A stretch of 64,000 nucleotides of DNA from Klebsiella spallanzanii (lineage in GTDB: Bacteria > Pseudomonadota > Gammaproteobacteria > Enterobacterales > Enterobacteriaceae). The stretch covers positions 283,771 to 347,770 of the forward strand of contig NZ_CABGGS010000034.1 of assembly GCF_902158555.1 (NCBI RefSeq). The letters are read 5' to 3'. Below, piece by piece: positions 16,608 through 25,204 of the stretch. Numbering within the stretch: position 1 is the stretch's first letter; each line of letters starts with the position of its first letter. The translations under genes were made by a program, and so were the position numbers. The notes below the pieces were generated by a model. That model made no database searches. It was not told where the DNA came from and was given only the letters and a program-made list of their open reading frames with translations.

Positions 16608-17785
16608 TCCCCATTGTCCGCCACCAGCACTCCGCCTTTAAACACCTTCCGCTCGCGCGGGACCTCCACCAGCGCTTCCACCATACTGCGACCGGGGATC
16701 AGCACCAGATCGGCGCGGCAGCCGGGCGTAAGTCCATAATGGTTAAGTGCCATCACCCGCGCGCCGCCGTGGGTAATGCTCTGCGCCGCACGCAAAATCT
16801 CGCTATCTTTACGCCAGCGGTAGCGCAGGCCCATCGTGACCGCCCGCTGGATCATGTCGCCGTTGCCATAGGGACTCCAGGTATCGCGTATGCCGTCGTT
16901 TCCGGCGCAAACCGCCACCCCGGCGGCATCAAGAAGCTCCCACGGCGGGACAGCAATATCGGCAGGCGCGGTCGTAGCCACGCTGACGCCCAGTTCCGCC
17001 ATCTCCTCAGCGAAACGCTGCTGGCGAGCGGGCTCCACCATCCCCAGGCAAAAGCCGTGGCTGAGAGTCACCGCGTGCTGTTTCTGATAACGGCGGGTAA
17101 ATTCCAGAATCAGTTCAAGGCTGAATGCCCCCAGTTCGCCGCGTTCGTGAAGGTGAATATCAATTTTTTTATTGTGCCGACAGGCCAGTTCAAAAATGAT
17201 TTGCAGGTGGCGCTGCGGGTCGCGGTCAAACGAGCACGGATCCAGCCCGCCAACCAGTTCAGCCCCCATTTCCAGCGCGCGGTCCAGCAAGGCTTCGCTG
17301 CCGGGGTTTTGCAAAATTCCGCTCTGCGGGAAAGCGACGATTTCAATATCAACCTGCTGCGCCAGCCGTCGGCGGGTCTCCAGCACGCCTTCCAGATTCG
17401 CCAGGCCAATCTCATTATCAATATCGACATGGGTACGGATAAACGAAGTGCCTGCCGCAATGCCGCGCCGGGCGATCCGCTCGGACTGCACCTGCGCATC
17501 AGGTCTCTGTTCATGCCGGTAGGCGCGTTCGTTGGCGATAATCGCCGCCAGATCGCGCGGGACGTTATTGCGATACCATTCGCGCCCCAGCAGGGTTTTG
17601 TCGAGATGAGCATGTCCATCCACCAGGCCGGGAAAGGCCTGATAGCCGCTACCGTCAATCACGGTAGCGAATTCAGGCGGCGCGAGCGCCTCCGCGCTGG
17701 CGACAATTTTCCCGTCCTCAAGCAGCAGGTCAACGGGAGACAAGGAATCAAAAGGCGTGACTTTTCTCAGCAAAATGGCGGTCAT
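16595..17785 (-). CDS. CodA-like amidohydrolase (cytosine-deaminase family)
   Basis: A 396-residue enzyme with motifs DGHAHLDKTLLG (HxH), DIHLHERGE, LSHGFCLG and GNDGIRDTWSPYGNGDM. These are the complete set of mononuclear metal ligands and the catalytic Asp of the cytosine-deaminase group. It is clearly homologous to the product of 13886-15112, so the operon holds two diverged copies, possibly for successive deamination or ring-opening steps. It begins one base before the ATP-binding protein gene ends and overlaps the next amidohydrolase by 13 bases. No signal peptide is present, so it is cytoplasmic. Confidence 0.9.
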   Translation of the reverse strand: MTAILLRKVTPFDSLSPVDLLLEDGKIVASAEALAPPEFATVIDGSGYQAFPGLVDGHAHLDKTLLGREWYRNNVPRDLAAIIANERAYRHEQRPDAQVQSERIARRGIAAGTSFIRTHVDIDNEIGLANLEGVLETRRRLAQQVDIEIVAFPQSGILQNPGSEALLDRALEMGAELVGGLDPCSFDRDPQRHLQIIFELACRHNKKIDIHLHERGELGAFSLELILEFTRRYQKQHAVTLSHGFCLGMVEPARQQRFAEEMAELGVSVATTAPADIAVPPWELLDAAGVAVCAGNDGIRDTWSPYGNGDMIQRAVTMGLRYRWRKDSEILRAAQSITHGGARVMALNHYGLTPGCRADLVLIPGRSMVEALVEVPRERKVFKGGVLVADNGECLF

Positions 17786-18820
17786 TTACGATACCTTCGC
17801 TAACGGAATAGAGGTGGAACAGGCCATCACTTCAATCGGGAAGTGACACTCCAGTTGATGATTCTCGCTGAGGCTATGTGCGGGCGGCATTGTCTGATGG
17901 CACAGCGGTTTGGCATAGGGGCAGCGTGGCGCGAAGGCACAGCCTGGCGGCGGAGACAGCGGGCTTGGCGCTTCACCGCGAATCGGTTCGCGGGCGCTGG
18001 CCGGGGCGTCAAACTGCGGAATCGCCGCCATCAGCATGCGCGTATAAGGGTGCGCCGGACGGGCGAAGATCTCTTCGACGCTGCCCTGCTCAACCAGCCT
18101 GCCAAGATACATCACCCCAACCCGGTCGGAGATATGCGAAATCACCGCCATATTGTGGCTGATAAAAAAGTAGGTCAGACCGTTCTCCCGCTGCAACTTG
18201 CGCATCAGGTTGAGCACCTGCGCCTGCACCGAGACGTCAAGCGCCGAGGTGGGTTCATCGCAAATCAGAAAACCCGGCTGCGTCGCCAGCGCGCGGGCAA
18301 TAGAGATACGCTGGCGCTGGCCGCCGGAAAACTCATGCGGGAATTTATCCAGATCGCTCGCAGAAAGCCCCACCTGCTCCAGCAGCTCGCCGCAGTACGC
18401 TCTGGCCTGGCGAGTGGTGCCAACCTTTTTCGCCAGCACCAGCGGTTCGGCCAGCGAGCGGGCGATGCGCCAACGCGGGTTGAGGCTAGCGTAGGGGTCC
18501 TGGAAGATCATTTGCGTGCCGCTTTGCCCTGCTGCATCGGCCATTTGCCCGCTGCGCCAGGCGTAATTTATCTCGCCGGACGAAGGCTGATAAAGTCCGG
18601 CCAGCGCGCGGGCGACGGTCGATTTTCCGCACCCTGACTCGCCCACGATACTGAACGTCTCCCCCTGACGAATCGCGAGGCTAATGCCGCGCACCGCGTG
18701 CAGCTCCTTTTTCGCCGCCGGGCGAAAGAGCGAGGTTTTTTTCTCGCGCCCAAGGCTAAAGCGAATATGCAGATCGCGAATGGTCACCACTTCCGGTGGC
18801 AGTCCCGATGGCTCGTTCAT
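17786..18820 (-). CDS. ABC importer ATP-binding protein (DppF/OppF type)
   Basis: A 344-residue ATPase with Walker A GESGCGKSTVARAL (about 58-71), Q-loop QMIFQDPYASLNPR, signature FSGGQRQRISIARAL, Walker B LICDEPTSALDVSVQ and switch His in FFISHNMAV. The oligopeptide-type C-terminal extension (PPGCAFAPRCPYAKPLC) holds the usual cysteines. It pairs with the DppD-like ATPase encoded just upstream, overlapping by four bases. In this operon the importer is more likely to serve the amidohydrolase substrate than peptides, which is inference from context. Confidence 0.9.
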   Translation of the reverse strand: MNEPSGLPPEVVTIRDLHIRFSLGREKKTSLFRPAAKKELHAVRGISLAIRQGETFSIVGESGCGKSTVARALAGLYQPSSGEINYAWRSGQMADAAGQSGTQMIFQDPYASLNPRWRIARSLAEPLVLAKKVGTTRQARAYCGELLEQVGLSASDLDKFPHEFSGGQRQRISIARALATQPGFLICDEPTSALDVSVQAQVLNLMRKLQRENGLTYFFISHNMAVISHISDRVGVMYLGRLVEQGSVEEIFARPAHPYTRMLMAAIPQFDAPASAREPIRGEAPSPLSPPPGCAFAPRCPYAKPLCHQTMPPAHSLSENHQLECHFPIEVMACSTSIPLAKVS

Positions 18821-19800
18821 AGCGATTCTCCTTGCGGATGGAAACAGGCCAACTGGGCCTCCTGTCGGTGATGCATCAAGGGCTGCTGCTCACGGCATTT
18901 TGCGCTGGCATGCGGGCAGCGGGGATTAAACGCGCAGCCCTGCGGCAGAGCATTGAGGCGCGGCATTGCGCCATCGATTTGCATCAGGTATTCGCGCCTT
19001 TCGTTCATTGACGGAATGGATTGAATCAGCCCGCGCGTATAGGGGTGCTGAGGGTGGCGAATCACATTGGCGACCGGCCCGGTTTCGACAATGCGCCCAG
19101 CGTACATCACCGCCACTCTGGAGCAGACCTCCGCCACCACCCCCATATCGTGCGTAATCAGCATTACTGCCGTTCCGTGCTGTTCGCATAACCGGCGCAG
19201 CACGCCCAGGACCTGTGCCTGCACCGACACATCCAGCGCCGTGGTGGGTTCATCGGCAATAACCAGCTGCGGGTCGACGCACAGCGCCAGCGCAATCACC
19301 ACCCGTTGGCGCATCCCGCCGGAAAGCTGGTGCGGATACTGATTGATGCGCTGACGTGGGCTGTTGATCCCCACTTCCGTTAGCAGCGCGACCGCCCGCT
19401 CCCGCGCCTCGTCAGTCGACAAGGGAAGATGGGTACGGATGGTTTCAATTATCTGTTGTCCGATGGTCAGCACCGGGTTCAGGCTGGTAAGCGGGTCCTG
19501 AAAGATGCAACTGATCGCTTTGCCCCGTAGCTGACGCCGGGCTTCATTGTCCAGATTATCGATACGTTTTTCGGCAAACCAGATTTCCCCTGCGCGGATA
19601 CGCCCTGGGGTTTGCAGCAGCCCGGCGATAGCCGCGCCGGTCAGGGATTTCCCTGCGCCCGATTCGCCCACCATGCCGAGGATCTCACCCGGCTGCATCG
19701 CCAGCGTCAGATCGTGAATCGCCTGCAGGTTGCCTTTGCGGTGCAGGAATTCAATGCTCAGATTTTTCACTTCCAGTAACGCCTGTGGAGAAGCCGTCAT
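18817..19800 (-). CDS. ABC importer ATP-binding protein (DppD/OppD type)
   Basis: A 327-residue ATPase with Walker A GESGAGKSLTGAAI, Q-loop CIFQDPLTSLNP, signature LSGGMRQRVVIALAL, Walker B LVIADEPTTALDVSVQ and His switch LITHDMGVV. A C-terminal cysteine region (CAFNPRCPHASAKC) is typical of the oligopeptide/dipeptide class. It forms the second ATPase of the heterodimer with the 17786-18820 product and lies 11 bases after the inner-membrane subunit gene. Confidence 0.9.
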   Translation of the reverse strand: MTASPQALLEVKNLSIEFLHRKGNLQAIHDLTLAMQPGEILGMVGESGAGKSLTGAAIAGLLQTPGRIRAGEIWFAEKRIDNLDNEARRQLRGKAISCIFQDPLTSLNPVLTIGQQIIETIRTHLPLSTDEARERAVALLTEVGINSPRQRINQYPHQLSGGMRQRVVIALALCVDPQLVIADEPTTALDVSVQAQVLGVLRRLCEQHGTAVMLITHDMGVVAEVCSRVAVMYAGRIVETGPVANVIRHPQHPYTRGLIQSIPSMNERREYLMQIDGAMPRLNALPQGCAFNPRCPHASAKCREQQPLMHHRQEAQLACFHPQGESL

Positions 19801-19811
19801 CGTCGTTCCTC

Positions 19812-20780
19812 TTAGCGCAGCTTAGGGTTGAGGGCGTTGAGCAGCCAGTCGCCCAGCACGTTAAACGCCAGCGAAAGAATGACCAACAGGGTGGCGGGAA
19901 ACAGCACAATCCACCACTGCCCGGAAAAGAGATACTGGTTGCCTTCGTTGATAAGCGTGCCGAGCGAAGGCTGGTCCGGCGGCATGCCGACGCCGAGAAA
20001 GGACATGGTGGCTTCGGTAAGAATGGCGACACCAAGGTGCAGCGTCGCCATCACCAGTACCGGGCGCATGACGTTAGGGACAATGTGCGCCAGCATGATA
20101 TGCAGGTGGCTGCCGCCGCTGATTTGCGACGCCATCACGTATTCCCGCCCTTTCTCCAGCAAGGTCAGGCCGCGCACCGTGCGAGCGTATTGCATCCAGC
20201 CGGTCAGGGCAATCGCGCCAATCAGGATAGCCGGGGCAAAATGGCCGATATACTCTTTCGGGATGGCGACGCGCGCGACGCCGCTGACCAGCAGGGTGAA
20301 CATAATGGTGGGAATACTGAGCATGGCATCGGCAAAACGCATAATCAGCGTATCCACCACGCCGCCGAAGTAGCCGCTGAGAACTCCAAGCGCGACGCCG
20401 AGAGCCACGGAGGCCAGCACGCTCAGGCCCCCGATAATCAGCGAGATATTCAGGCCGTACAGCATCAACGAGAGAATATCCCGCCCCTGCACATCGGTGC
20501 CCAGCCAGAAGCGTGGTTCGCCGCCGTTCATCCATGCAGGCGGTAATTCTGAGTCCATTAAGTCGAAACCGGCGGTATCAAAAACATTGTGCGGCGCGAT
20601 CCAATGGCTGAATAAAGAGCACAGTAATATCAGCGAACAGCAGGTAAAGGCGACTACCGCGCTTTTGCTTTGCCAGAATAACCATAAAAAATCGCTATCA
20701 AGAAAAGAGCGCCAGCGCGCCGCCAGGCGGGTGCTAAATTTTCGCCCCGCTGCCGTATCTGAATAATGATGAGGTTGCAT
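19812..20780 (-). CDS. ABC importer permease (DppC/OppC type)
   Basis: A 322-residue inner-membrane protein. An N-terminal segment near 40-62 precedes the periplasmic loop with LGTDVQGRDILSLMLYG, a hallmark of DppC. Five further helices follow with the EAA-type loop (REYVMASQISGGSHLHIMLAHIVPN) that docks on the ATPases. It lies nine bases after the DppB-type gene and shares its operon. Confidence 0.9.
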   Translation of the reverse strand: MQPHHYSDTAAGRKFSTRLAARWRSFLDSDFLWLFWQSKSAVVAFTCCSLILLCSLFSHWIAPHNVFDTAGFDLMDSELPPAWMNGGEPRFWLGTDVQGRDILSLMLYGLNISLIIGGLSVLASVALGVALGVLSGYFGGVVDTLIMRFADAMLSIPTIMFTLLVSGVARVAIPKEYIGHFAPAILIGAIALTGWMQYARTVRGLTLLEKGREYVMASQISGGSHLHIMLAHIVPNVMRPVLVMATLHLGVAILTEATMSFLGVGMPPDQPSLGTLINEGNQYLFSGQWWIVLFPATLLVILSLAFNVLGDWLLNALNPKLR

Positions 20781-20789
20781 CGAAGCTCC

Positions 20790-21752
20790 TTATTGCGCGC
20801 GCATACGTGGGTCGATCAGGTAATACAGCAGATCGACGATGGTATTGATCACAATAAATATCAGGGCGATAAATAACAGATAGCCGGACAGCACCGGGAC
20901 ATCAACGTAATTAATGGACTGAATTAACAGCAACCCCATTCCCGGCCATTGAAAAACGGTCTCAATAACAATTGCAAAGGCGATCAGCCCACCAATTTGT
21001 AAACCAATGACCGTGACTACCGGCAATAATGCATTACGCAGGGCATGACGAAACCAGATGCGGTAATTTTCAATGCCGCGTGCGCGGGCGAATTTAATGT
21101 AATCGGCTTTCATCACTTCCAGCATTTCCGTGCGCACCAGACGCATAATGATGGTAATCATTGACAGCGCCAGCGACAGCGACGGCAGCACAATCGAGCG
21201 CCAGCCGGATGCGGTCAGCAGGCCGCTCGACCAGAAGCCCATTTTAACGGTTTCGCCGCGACCGCTGGAGGGGAACCAGCCCAGCCAGACTGAAAAGACG
21301 ATAATCAGCATAATGCCTATCAGGAACCACGGCAGTGAGACGCCAATCAGCGAGAGGATCTGCACCCCCTCGCGCAGGATTTTGTTGCGCGTGATGGCAA
21401 CCCAGACGCCCAGCGGAAAACCTACCACCAGCGAAATGACCACCGCGACAAACACCAGCTCCAGGGTTGCCGGCAGGCGTTCCATAATGAGCTGAAATAC
21501 TGATACCTGGTTGTAATAAGAGATGCCGAAATTACCGTGCAGCAAACGGGAAATATAATGTAAAAACTGCACAAATACCGGGTCATTTAACCCCAGACTG
21601 GCCCGTAGCTGCATTCGTTCCACTTCCGTGGCGCTTTCCGGTAGCATATTCGCCACCGGGTCGCCAAGATACTGAAACAGAATAAAAGAGATCAGCGCGA
21701 CACCGGCTAGTAACATCGCCGCCTGAAATAGCTTACGCAATAAAAACAACAT
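20790..21752 (-). CDS. ABC importer permease (DppB/OppB type)
   Basis: A 320-residue protein with about six membrane helices. It opens with a helix at 9-28, then ASLGLNDPVFVQFLHYI and FGISYYNQVSVFQLIMERLPATLELV, typical of DppB. The EAA loop (ADYIKFARARGIENYRIWFRHALRNALLPV) is intact. A 120-base gap to the substrate-binding-protein gene is the largest within the transporter operon and could hold processing signals that let the binding protein be made in excess. Confidence 0.9.
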   Translation of the reverse strand: MLFLLRKLFQAAMLLAGVALISFILFQYLGDPVANMLPESATEVERMQLRASLGLNDPVFVQFLHYISRLLHGNFGISYYNQVSVFQLIMERLPATLELVFVAVVISLVVGFPLGVWVAITRNKILREGVQILSLIGVSLPWFLIGIMLIIVFSVWLGWFPSSGRGETVKMGFWSSGLLTASGWRSIVLPSLSLALSMITIIMRLVRTEMLEVMKADYIKFARARGIENYRIWFRHALRNALLPVVTVIGLQIGGLIAFAIVIETVFQWPGMGLLLIQSINYVDVPVLSGYLLFIALIFIVINTIVDLLYYLIDPRMRAQ

Positions 21753-21875
21753 TATTGCCTCCGAATTAAAATAATGGTCTGCGCGAATAAATGGGGAGCA
21801 ATATCACCCTATTACCTGTACGGGGTAGCCCAAGGATATTTATCCCCCAACAATGAATATTCCGCAGACAATTAA

Positions 21876-23462
21876 TTATGGCGTAACGTTACCGTACCAA
21901 AGTCGCTGTACGTTATCTGGCGTCTGTTTTAATTGTAGATTTTTACTCATCGCCCACACCACCGGTTCAAAATGCATCGGCAGGAACGGCAGGTCTTTAT
22001 TGGCAATTGCCACCGCCTGGCTGAGTAAAGCAATACGCTTCGTATTATCGAGTTCACCCACCGACTGGTCGATAAGCTTATCGGCTTCACTATTGCTGTA
22101 GCGCGGAATATTAAAAGTGCCTAAGTTTTTACCGTCGTTGGTATGCAGTAGCTGCACCGCCACGCTGTAAGGGTCCATGATCGGCAGGTTGGCCCAACCC
22201 AGTACGCCAACATCTGTGCGACCGTTTACCAGGATCGGGTCATAGACGCTGGCCGGATGCACGTTTAGGTTGGTTTTGACGCCAATTTTGGCCCAGAAGC
22301 TTTGTACCGCCTGGCACCATTGCGCCGCATTAATATAGGTGCCTTCCGGGCAATCAAAGGCCAGATTAAAGCCGTTTGGGTAGCCCGCTTCGGCCAGCAA
22401 CGCCTTTGCCTTTTGCGGATCGTAGGCAATATCCGGGCTGCTTGCCGCGTTGTAACCCGGAATATCCGGCGCCAGATAGTTGTTGGTTGGCTTCGTCAGG
22501 CCGCGCATCACCTTCTGGGTAATCGCCTCGCGATTGATAGCCATCAGCAACGCCTGGCGCACGCGCAAATCTTTCAGCGGGTTTTCGGCCTTCTCATTTT
22601 TAGCGTTAAGCTTGTCGCGCATATTCAGACTTAAATAATCCACCCGCAGCGACGGGCTGATCTGCATATTGATCTTTGGATTACTCTGCAGGCGCGGAAT
22701 ATCTTGCAGCGGCACCGACGTTACCAGATCGTATTCTCCTGCCAGCAGTCCTGACAGGCGTGTAGCGTCAGATGTCACCGGCTTAAACACAATCTTATCG
22801 ATATTGCCGCCGTGGGCCGCATTCCACCAGTTCGGGTTGCGTACCAACACCATTTGCGTATCACGCTGGCGGCTTTGCAGAATAAATGGCCCGGTGCCGT
22901 TGGTGTTGTTGGTGGCGTAGCCTTCTGTCCCCTGGCTGATATCCGTCGGTTTGAGGGCGTTATGCTCGGTCAGCCACTCTTTATCCATGATCATTACGCC
23001 GGTCAGCTCATTCAGCGCAATACCGGTTTTCTTCACCAGATGAATATCAACGGTATATTTATCGATGGCCACCGCGTCTTTAATCGTCGAGGCGTTGGCA
23101 CGGATGCCCGAGGCAGGATCGGTCACCCTGGCCACCGAGGCCACGACATCGTCGGCGGTAAAATCGTTGCCGTTGTGAAATTTGACGCCCTCACGCAGCT
23201 TAAAACGAATCGTCGTATCGCCGGTCTGCTGCCAGCTGGTCGCCAGCCAGGGCTGAATTTGCAGATTATCATCGCGCTGCACCAGCGCTTCATAAATATG
23301 ATTCTGGAAGGTCAACGCCTTGGTCGAGGCATACGCATCTGGATCCAGCGTCGGGATATCGGCATCGGTCGCCCAACGAACCACATTTTCCGCACTTGCC
23401 TGCTGACACATTAGCCCGACCATGCTTCCTACCAGCAGCGATAACACTAATTTTTTCATCAT
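21876..23462 (-). CDS. ABC importer periplasmic substrate-binding protein (DppA/OppA type)
   Basis: A 528-residue family-5 solute-binding protein with a signal peptide cleaved near QQASAENV (about residue 25). Typical segments are IPTLDPDAYASTKALTFQNHIYEALV, FKLREGVKFHNGNDFTADDVV, VRQALLMAINREAI and a C-terminal MHFEPVVWAMSKN. Binding proteins of this family take peptides, opines, nickel chelates, glutathione and other small molecules; the pocket cannot be read here. The start is ATGATG with a weak GGTGA site. A perfect ATTGCTAGCAAT palindrome lies 28 bases upstream, probably an operator for the operon. Confidence 0.9.
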   Translation of the reverse strand: MMKKLVLSLLVGSMVGLMCQQASAENVVRWATDADIPTLDPDAYASTKALTFQNHIYEALVQRDDNLQIQPWLATSWQQTGDTTIRFKLREGVKFHNGNDFTADDVVASVARVTDPASGIRANASTIKDAVAIDKYTVDIHLVKKTGIALNELTGVMIMDKEWLTEHNALKPTDISQGTEGYATNNTNGTGPFILQSRQRDTQMVLVRNPNWWNAAHGGNIDKIVFKPVTSDATRLSGLLAGEYDLVTSVPLQDIPRLQSNPKINMQISPSLRVDYLSLNMRDKLNAKNEKAENPLKDLRVRQALLMAINREAITQKVMRGLTKPTNNYLAPDIPGYNAASSPDIAYDPQKAKALLAEAGYPNGFNLAFDCPEGTYINAAQWCQAVQSFWAKIGVKTNLNVHPASVYDPILVNGRTDVGVLGWANLPIMDPYSVAVQLLHTNDGKNLGTFNIPRYSNSEADKLIDQSVGELDNTKRIALLSQAVAIANKDLPFLPMHFEPVVWAMSKNLQLKQTPDNVQRLWYGNVTP

Positions 23463-23489
23463 TCACCACTCGAATTGTTTGCTAATAAC

Positions 23490-23501
23490 ATTGCTAGCAA
23501 T
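23490..23501. promoter_or_regulatory. Candidate GntR operator (copy 1) upstream of the importer operon
   Basis: ATTGCTAGCAAT is a perfect 12-base palindrome, embedded in a larger repeat-like region (ATTGTTTGCTAATAAC before it, TTGCAATAACAAT after). The identical 12-mer recurs at 24959-24970 in the other promoter region of the locus. The position just before the binding-protein gene suits a repressor site. Confidence 0.6.
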
Positions 23502-23523
23502 TGCAATAACAATGCCATGTTGT

Positions 23524-23928
23524 CTATTTTTGCTTCGACTCATGCTCAAGGATCCATTCGGCGCTGTCGTTCCAGACGTCCATCATGGTTATCTTCCCGC
23601 CCTTTACCTCATAACGGTCAAGGTAGCGATTACCTTCAAACTCGCGGCCGTCCGGCCAGCAGCCATAGAGCGTGCCGGTGCAATAAATCACCGTATGATC
23701 GTCGCCTTTAGCCATCCATTCGAAGTCGCCGGGCTGCTTTTTGACCCAGCGATAGCGGGCGGCATTAAACGCCGTCACCTCGTGGACGCGGGCCATACGC
23801 CGCTTGCCGGTAAACGTTATCTGGACGTTTTCAGCCATCAGCGCGGCGGCACGATCGGGGTCCGGCGCCATTGAGGCCTCAAGGAACGCTTTTACAATCG
23901 CGACGGCCTGTTCATGTATGGTTGTCAT
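23524..23928 (-). CDS. NTF2-like/SnoaL-type small protein
   Basis: The ATG at 23928 with AGGAGAAG just before it gives 134 residues, preferred over an upstream ATG. Pattern: helical start MTTIHEQAVAIVKAFLEA, then a curved sheet with VQITFTGKRRMARVHEVTAFNAARYRWVKK, YCTGTLYGCWPDGREFEGNRYLDRYEVKGGKI, and D-V-W-N-D near the end. This fits the NTF2-like fold used for small hydrolases, isomerases and binding proteins. It lies between the deacetylase and the binding-protein gene and shares the leftward operon. Its reaction is unknown; a role in an intermediate's isomerisation or hydration is only a guess. Confidence 0.75.
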   Translation of the reverse strand: MTTIHEQAVAIVKAFLEASMAPDPDRAAALMAENVQITFTGKRRMARVHEVTAFNAARYRWVKKQPGDFEWMAKGDDHTVIYCTGTLYGCWPDGREFEGNRYLDRYEVKGGKITMMDVWNDSAEWILEHESKQK

Positions 23929-23997
23929 CGTACTTCTCCTCAATTAAGTGCACTGCTTCGGTTCAATAAGTCTGTTTACGGTGCAGACTCTGCTTCG

Positions 23998-24897
23998 TTA
24001 TGACGCCTGGGTGAGATAGTGCTCGGCGATTTCCCCCGGCGTGGTGAGCCAGACGTCATCGCACTGCGCAACCAGACGCGCCAGGGTCTGCTTAAGGTGA
24101 TAAAAACGAAATGGTTGGCCGACGATATAAGGATGCAGCGCAATGCCCATCACCTGCGGCTGCTGGCAACTACGCTGGTGGAGTTCGCTGAATTGATCTT
24201 CAATCATCTGGCAGAATGTCTCGATGGAGACACCATTGGGAATAATGGTTGGAATATCGTTGATTTCTTGCGGATAAGGTACCGAGAGCAAGGTACCGCT
24301 GGCAGTTTGCATCGGTGTAGGCAGGTCATCATGCGCCCAGTTCAGGTTATAGCGAAATCCCTGCCGATGCAGGAAATCAGGGGTTTGCGGGCTTTCAGAA
24401 ATCCAGGGAGAGAGCCAACCGGTGACGGGTTTTCCCTGGAATTTACTTAGCCGCTGCTGACAGTAGCCAATCAGGCGCTCTTCATCCGCCGGGGCAAGGT
24501 CGCCCTGGCGCTGGGAGTTGGTGTGACCATGGGCAATCAGTTCGCTATCAGATAGCGACAGCCAGCGTTCCAGCAAGTCCGGACAGTAATCGAGGATTGC
24601 CGTATTGCTGATAACCGCAGGCGGGATCGCCAATTCATCAAACAGGTCCGCCAGGTGCCAGGCACCGACCCGGTTGCCATAATCCCGCCAGCTGTAGTTA
24701 AGAATATCGAGCCGGTTTGCCGCCTGAGAGAGCTTTGCCCCCTCCTGGCAGCCGAACGCAAAGTGCTCAAGGTTGATGGCCACATACAGTGCCAGCCGCT
24801 TGCCTTCTGGCCAGGTCATCGCGGGTGTATCGGCGGCAGAACGCCAGGGGAAACGCTGATGATAGTCAAGTTCCCAGATGATATCGGGTGTTGGCAT
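23998..24897 (-). CDS. Polysaccharide-deacetylase-fold protein (PuuE/allantoinase-like)
   Basis: A 299-residue NodB-fold protein without signal peptide. Segments ALYVAINLEHFAFG, DYGNRVGAWHLADLFDEL, SELIAHGHTNSQRQ, GWLSPWISESPQTPDFL and MGIALHPYIVGQPFR match the cytoplasmic PuuE branch, some members of which are metal-independent allantoinases that open a hydantoin ring. That fits the neighbouring amidohydrolases in breaking down a cyclic ureide or amide. It is the first gene of the leftward unit; the palindrome at 24959-24970 lies about 60 bases upstream. Confidence 0.85.
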   Translation of the reverse strand: MPTPDIIWELDYHQRFPWRSAADTPAMTWPEGKRLALYVAINLEHFAFGCQEGAKLSQAANRLDILNYSWRDYGNRVGAWHLADLFDELAIPPAVISNTAILDYCPDLLERWLSLSDSELIAHGHTNSQRQGDLAPADEERLIGYCQQRLSKFQGKPVTGWLSPWISESPQTPDFLHRQGFRYNLNWAHDDLPTPMQTASGTLLSVPYPQEINDIPTIIPNGVSIETFCQMIEDQFSELHQRSCQQPQVMGIALHPYIVGQPFRFYHLKQTLARLVAQCDDVWLTTPGEIAEHYLTQAS

Positions 24898-24958
24898 GGT
24901 AACGCCTCTTGTTCAGGGGGGTACCTGTCAACAGCAACATCCATACCAAGATAGCATC

Positions 24959-24970
24959 ATTGCTAGCAAT
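24959..24970. promoter_or_regulatory. Candidate GntR operator (copy 2) in the divergent promoter region
   Basis: A second exact ATTGCTAGCAAT lies between the leftward deacetylase gene and the rightward FAD oxidoreductase gene, in a 307-base divergent region. Being placed between both starts, it could control both directions. I saw no third copy in the window by eye. Confidence 0.6.
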
Positions 24971-25204
24971 AATTATCGACGCAAGATGAATTTATATCCA
25001 TATGGTAAGAGGTGTTATTTTGACTGTTCCTTGTTATTCTGCAAAATTGTTGCTTAGGTGATTATCATTCAGAATATTGATTATTCAGGGAATGTCCTGG
25101 CAGCATGCTGTACTTGCCGACTCGATATCCAGACCAACAAAACGAAGTCCGGCGAGCTTATTCACATCTGCCATGCAGGTGTTTTTGCCACAGGGAGAAT
25201 AACC

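Noticed and set aside
16580-17803. 407-residue open frame on the plus strand
   Set aside because: It lies exactly opposite a CodA-like amidohydrolase with full motifs; its own translation is rich in His, Gln and Arg with no domain pattern. It is a high-GC shadow frame.
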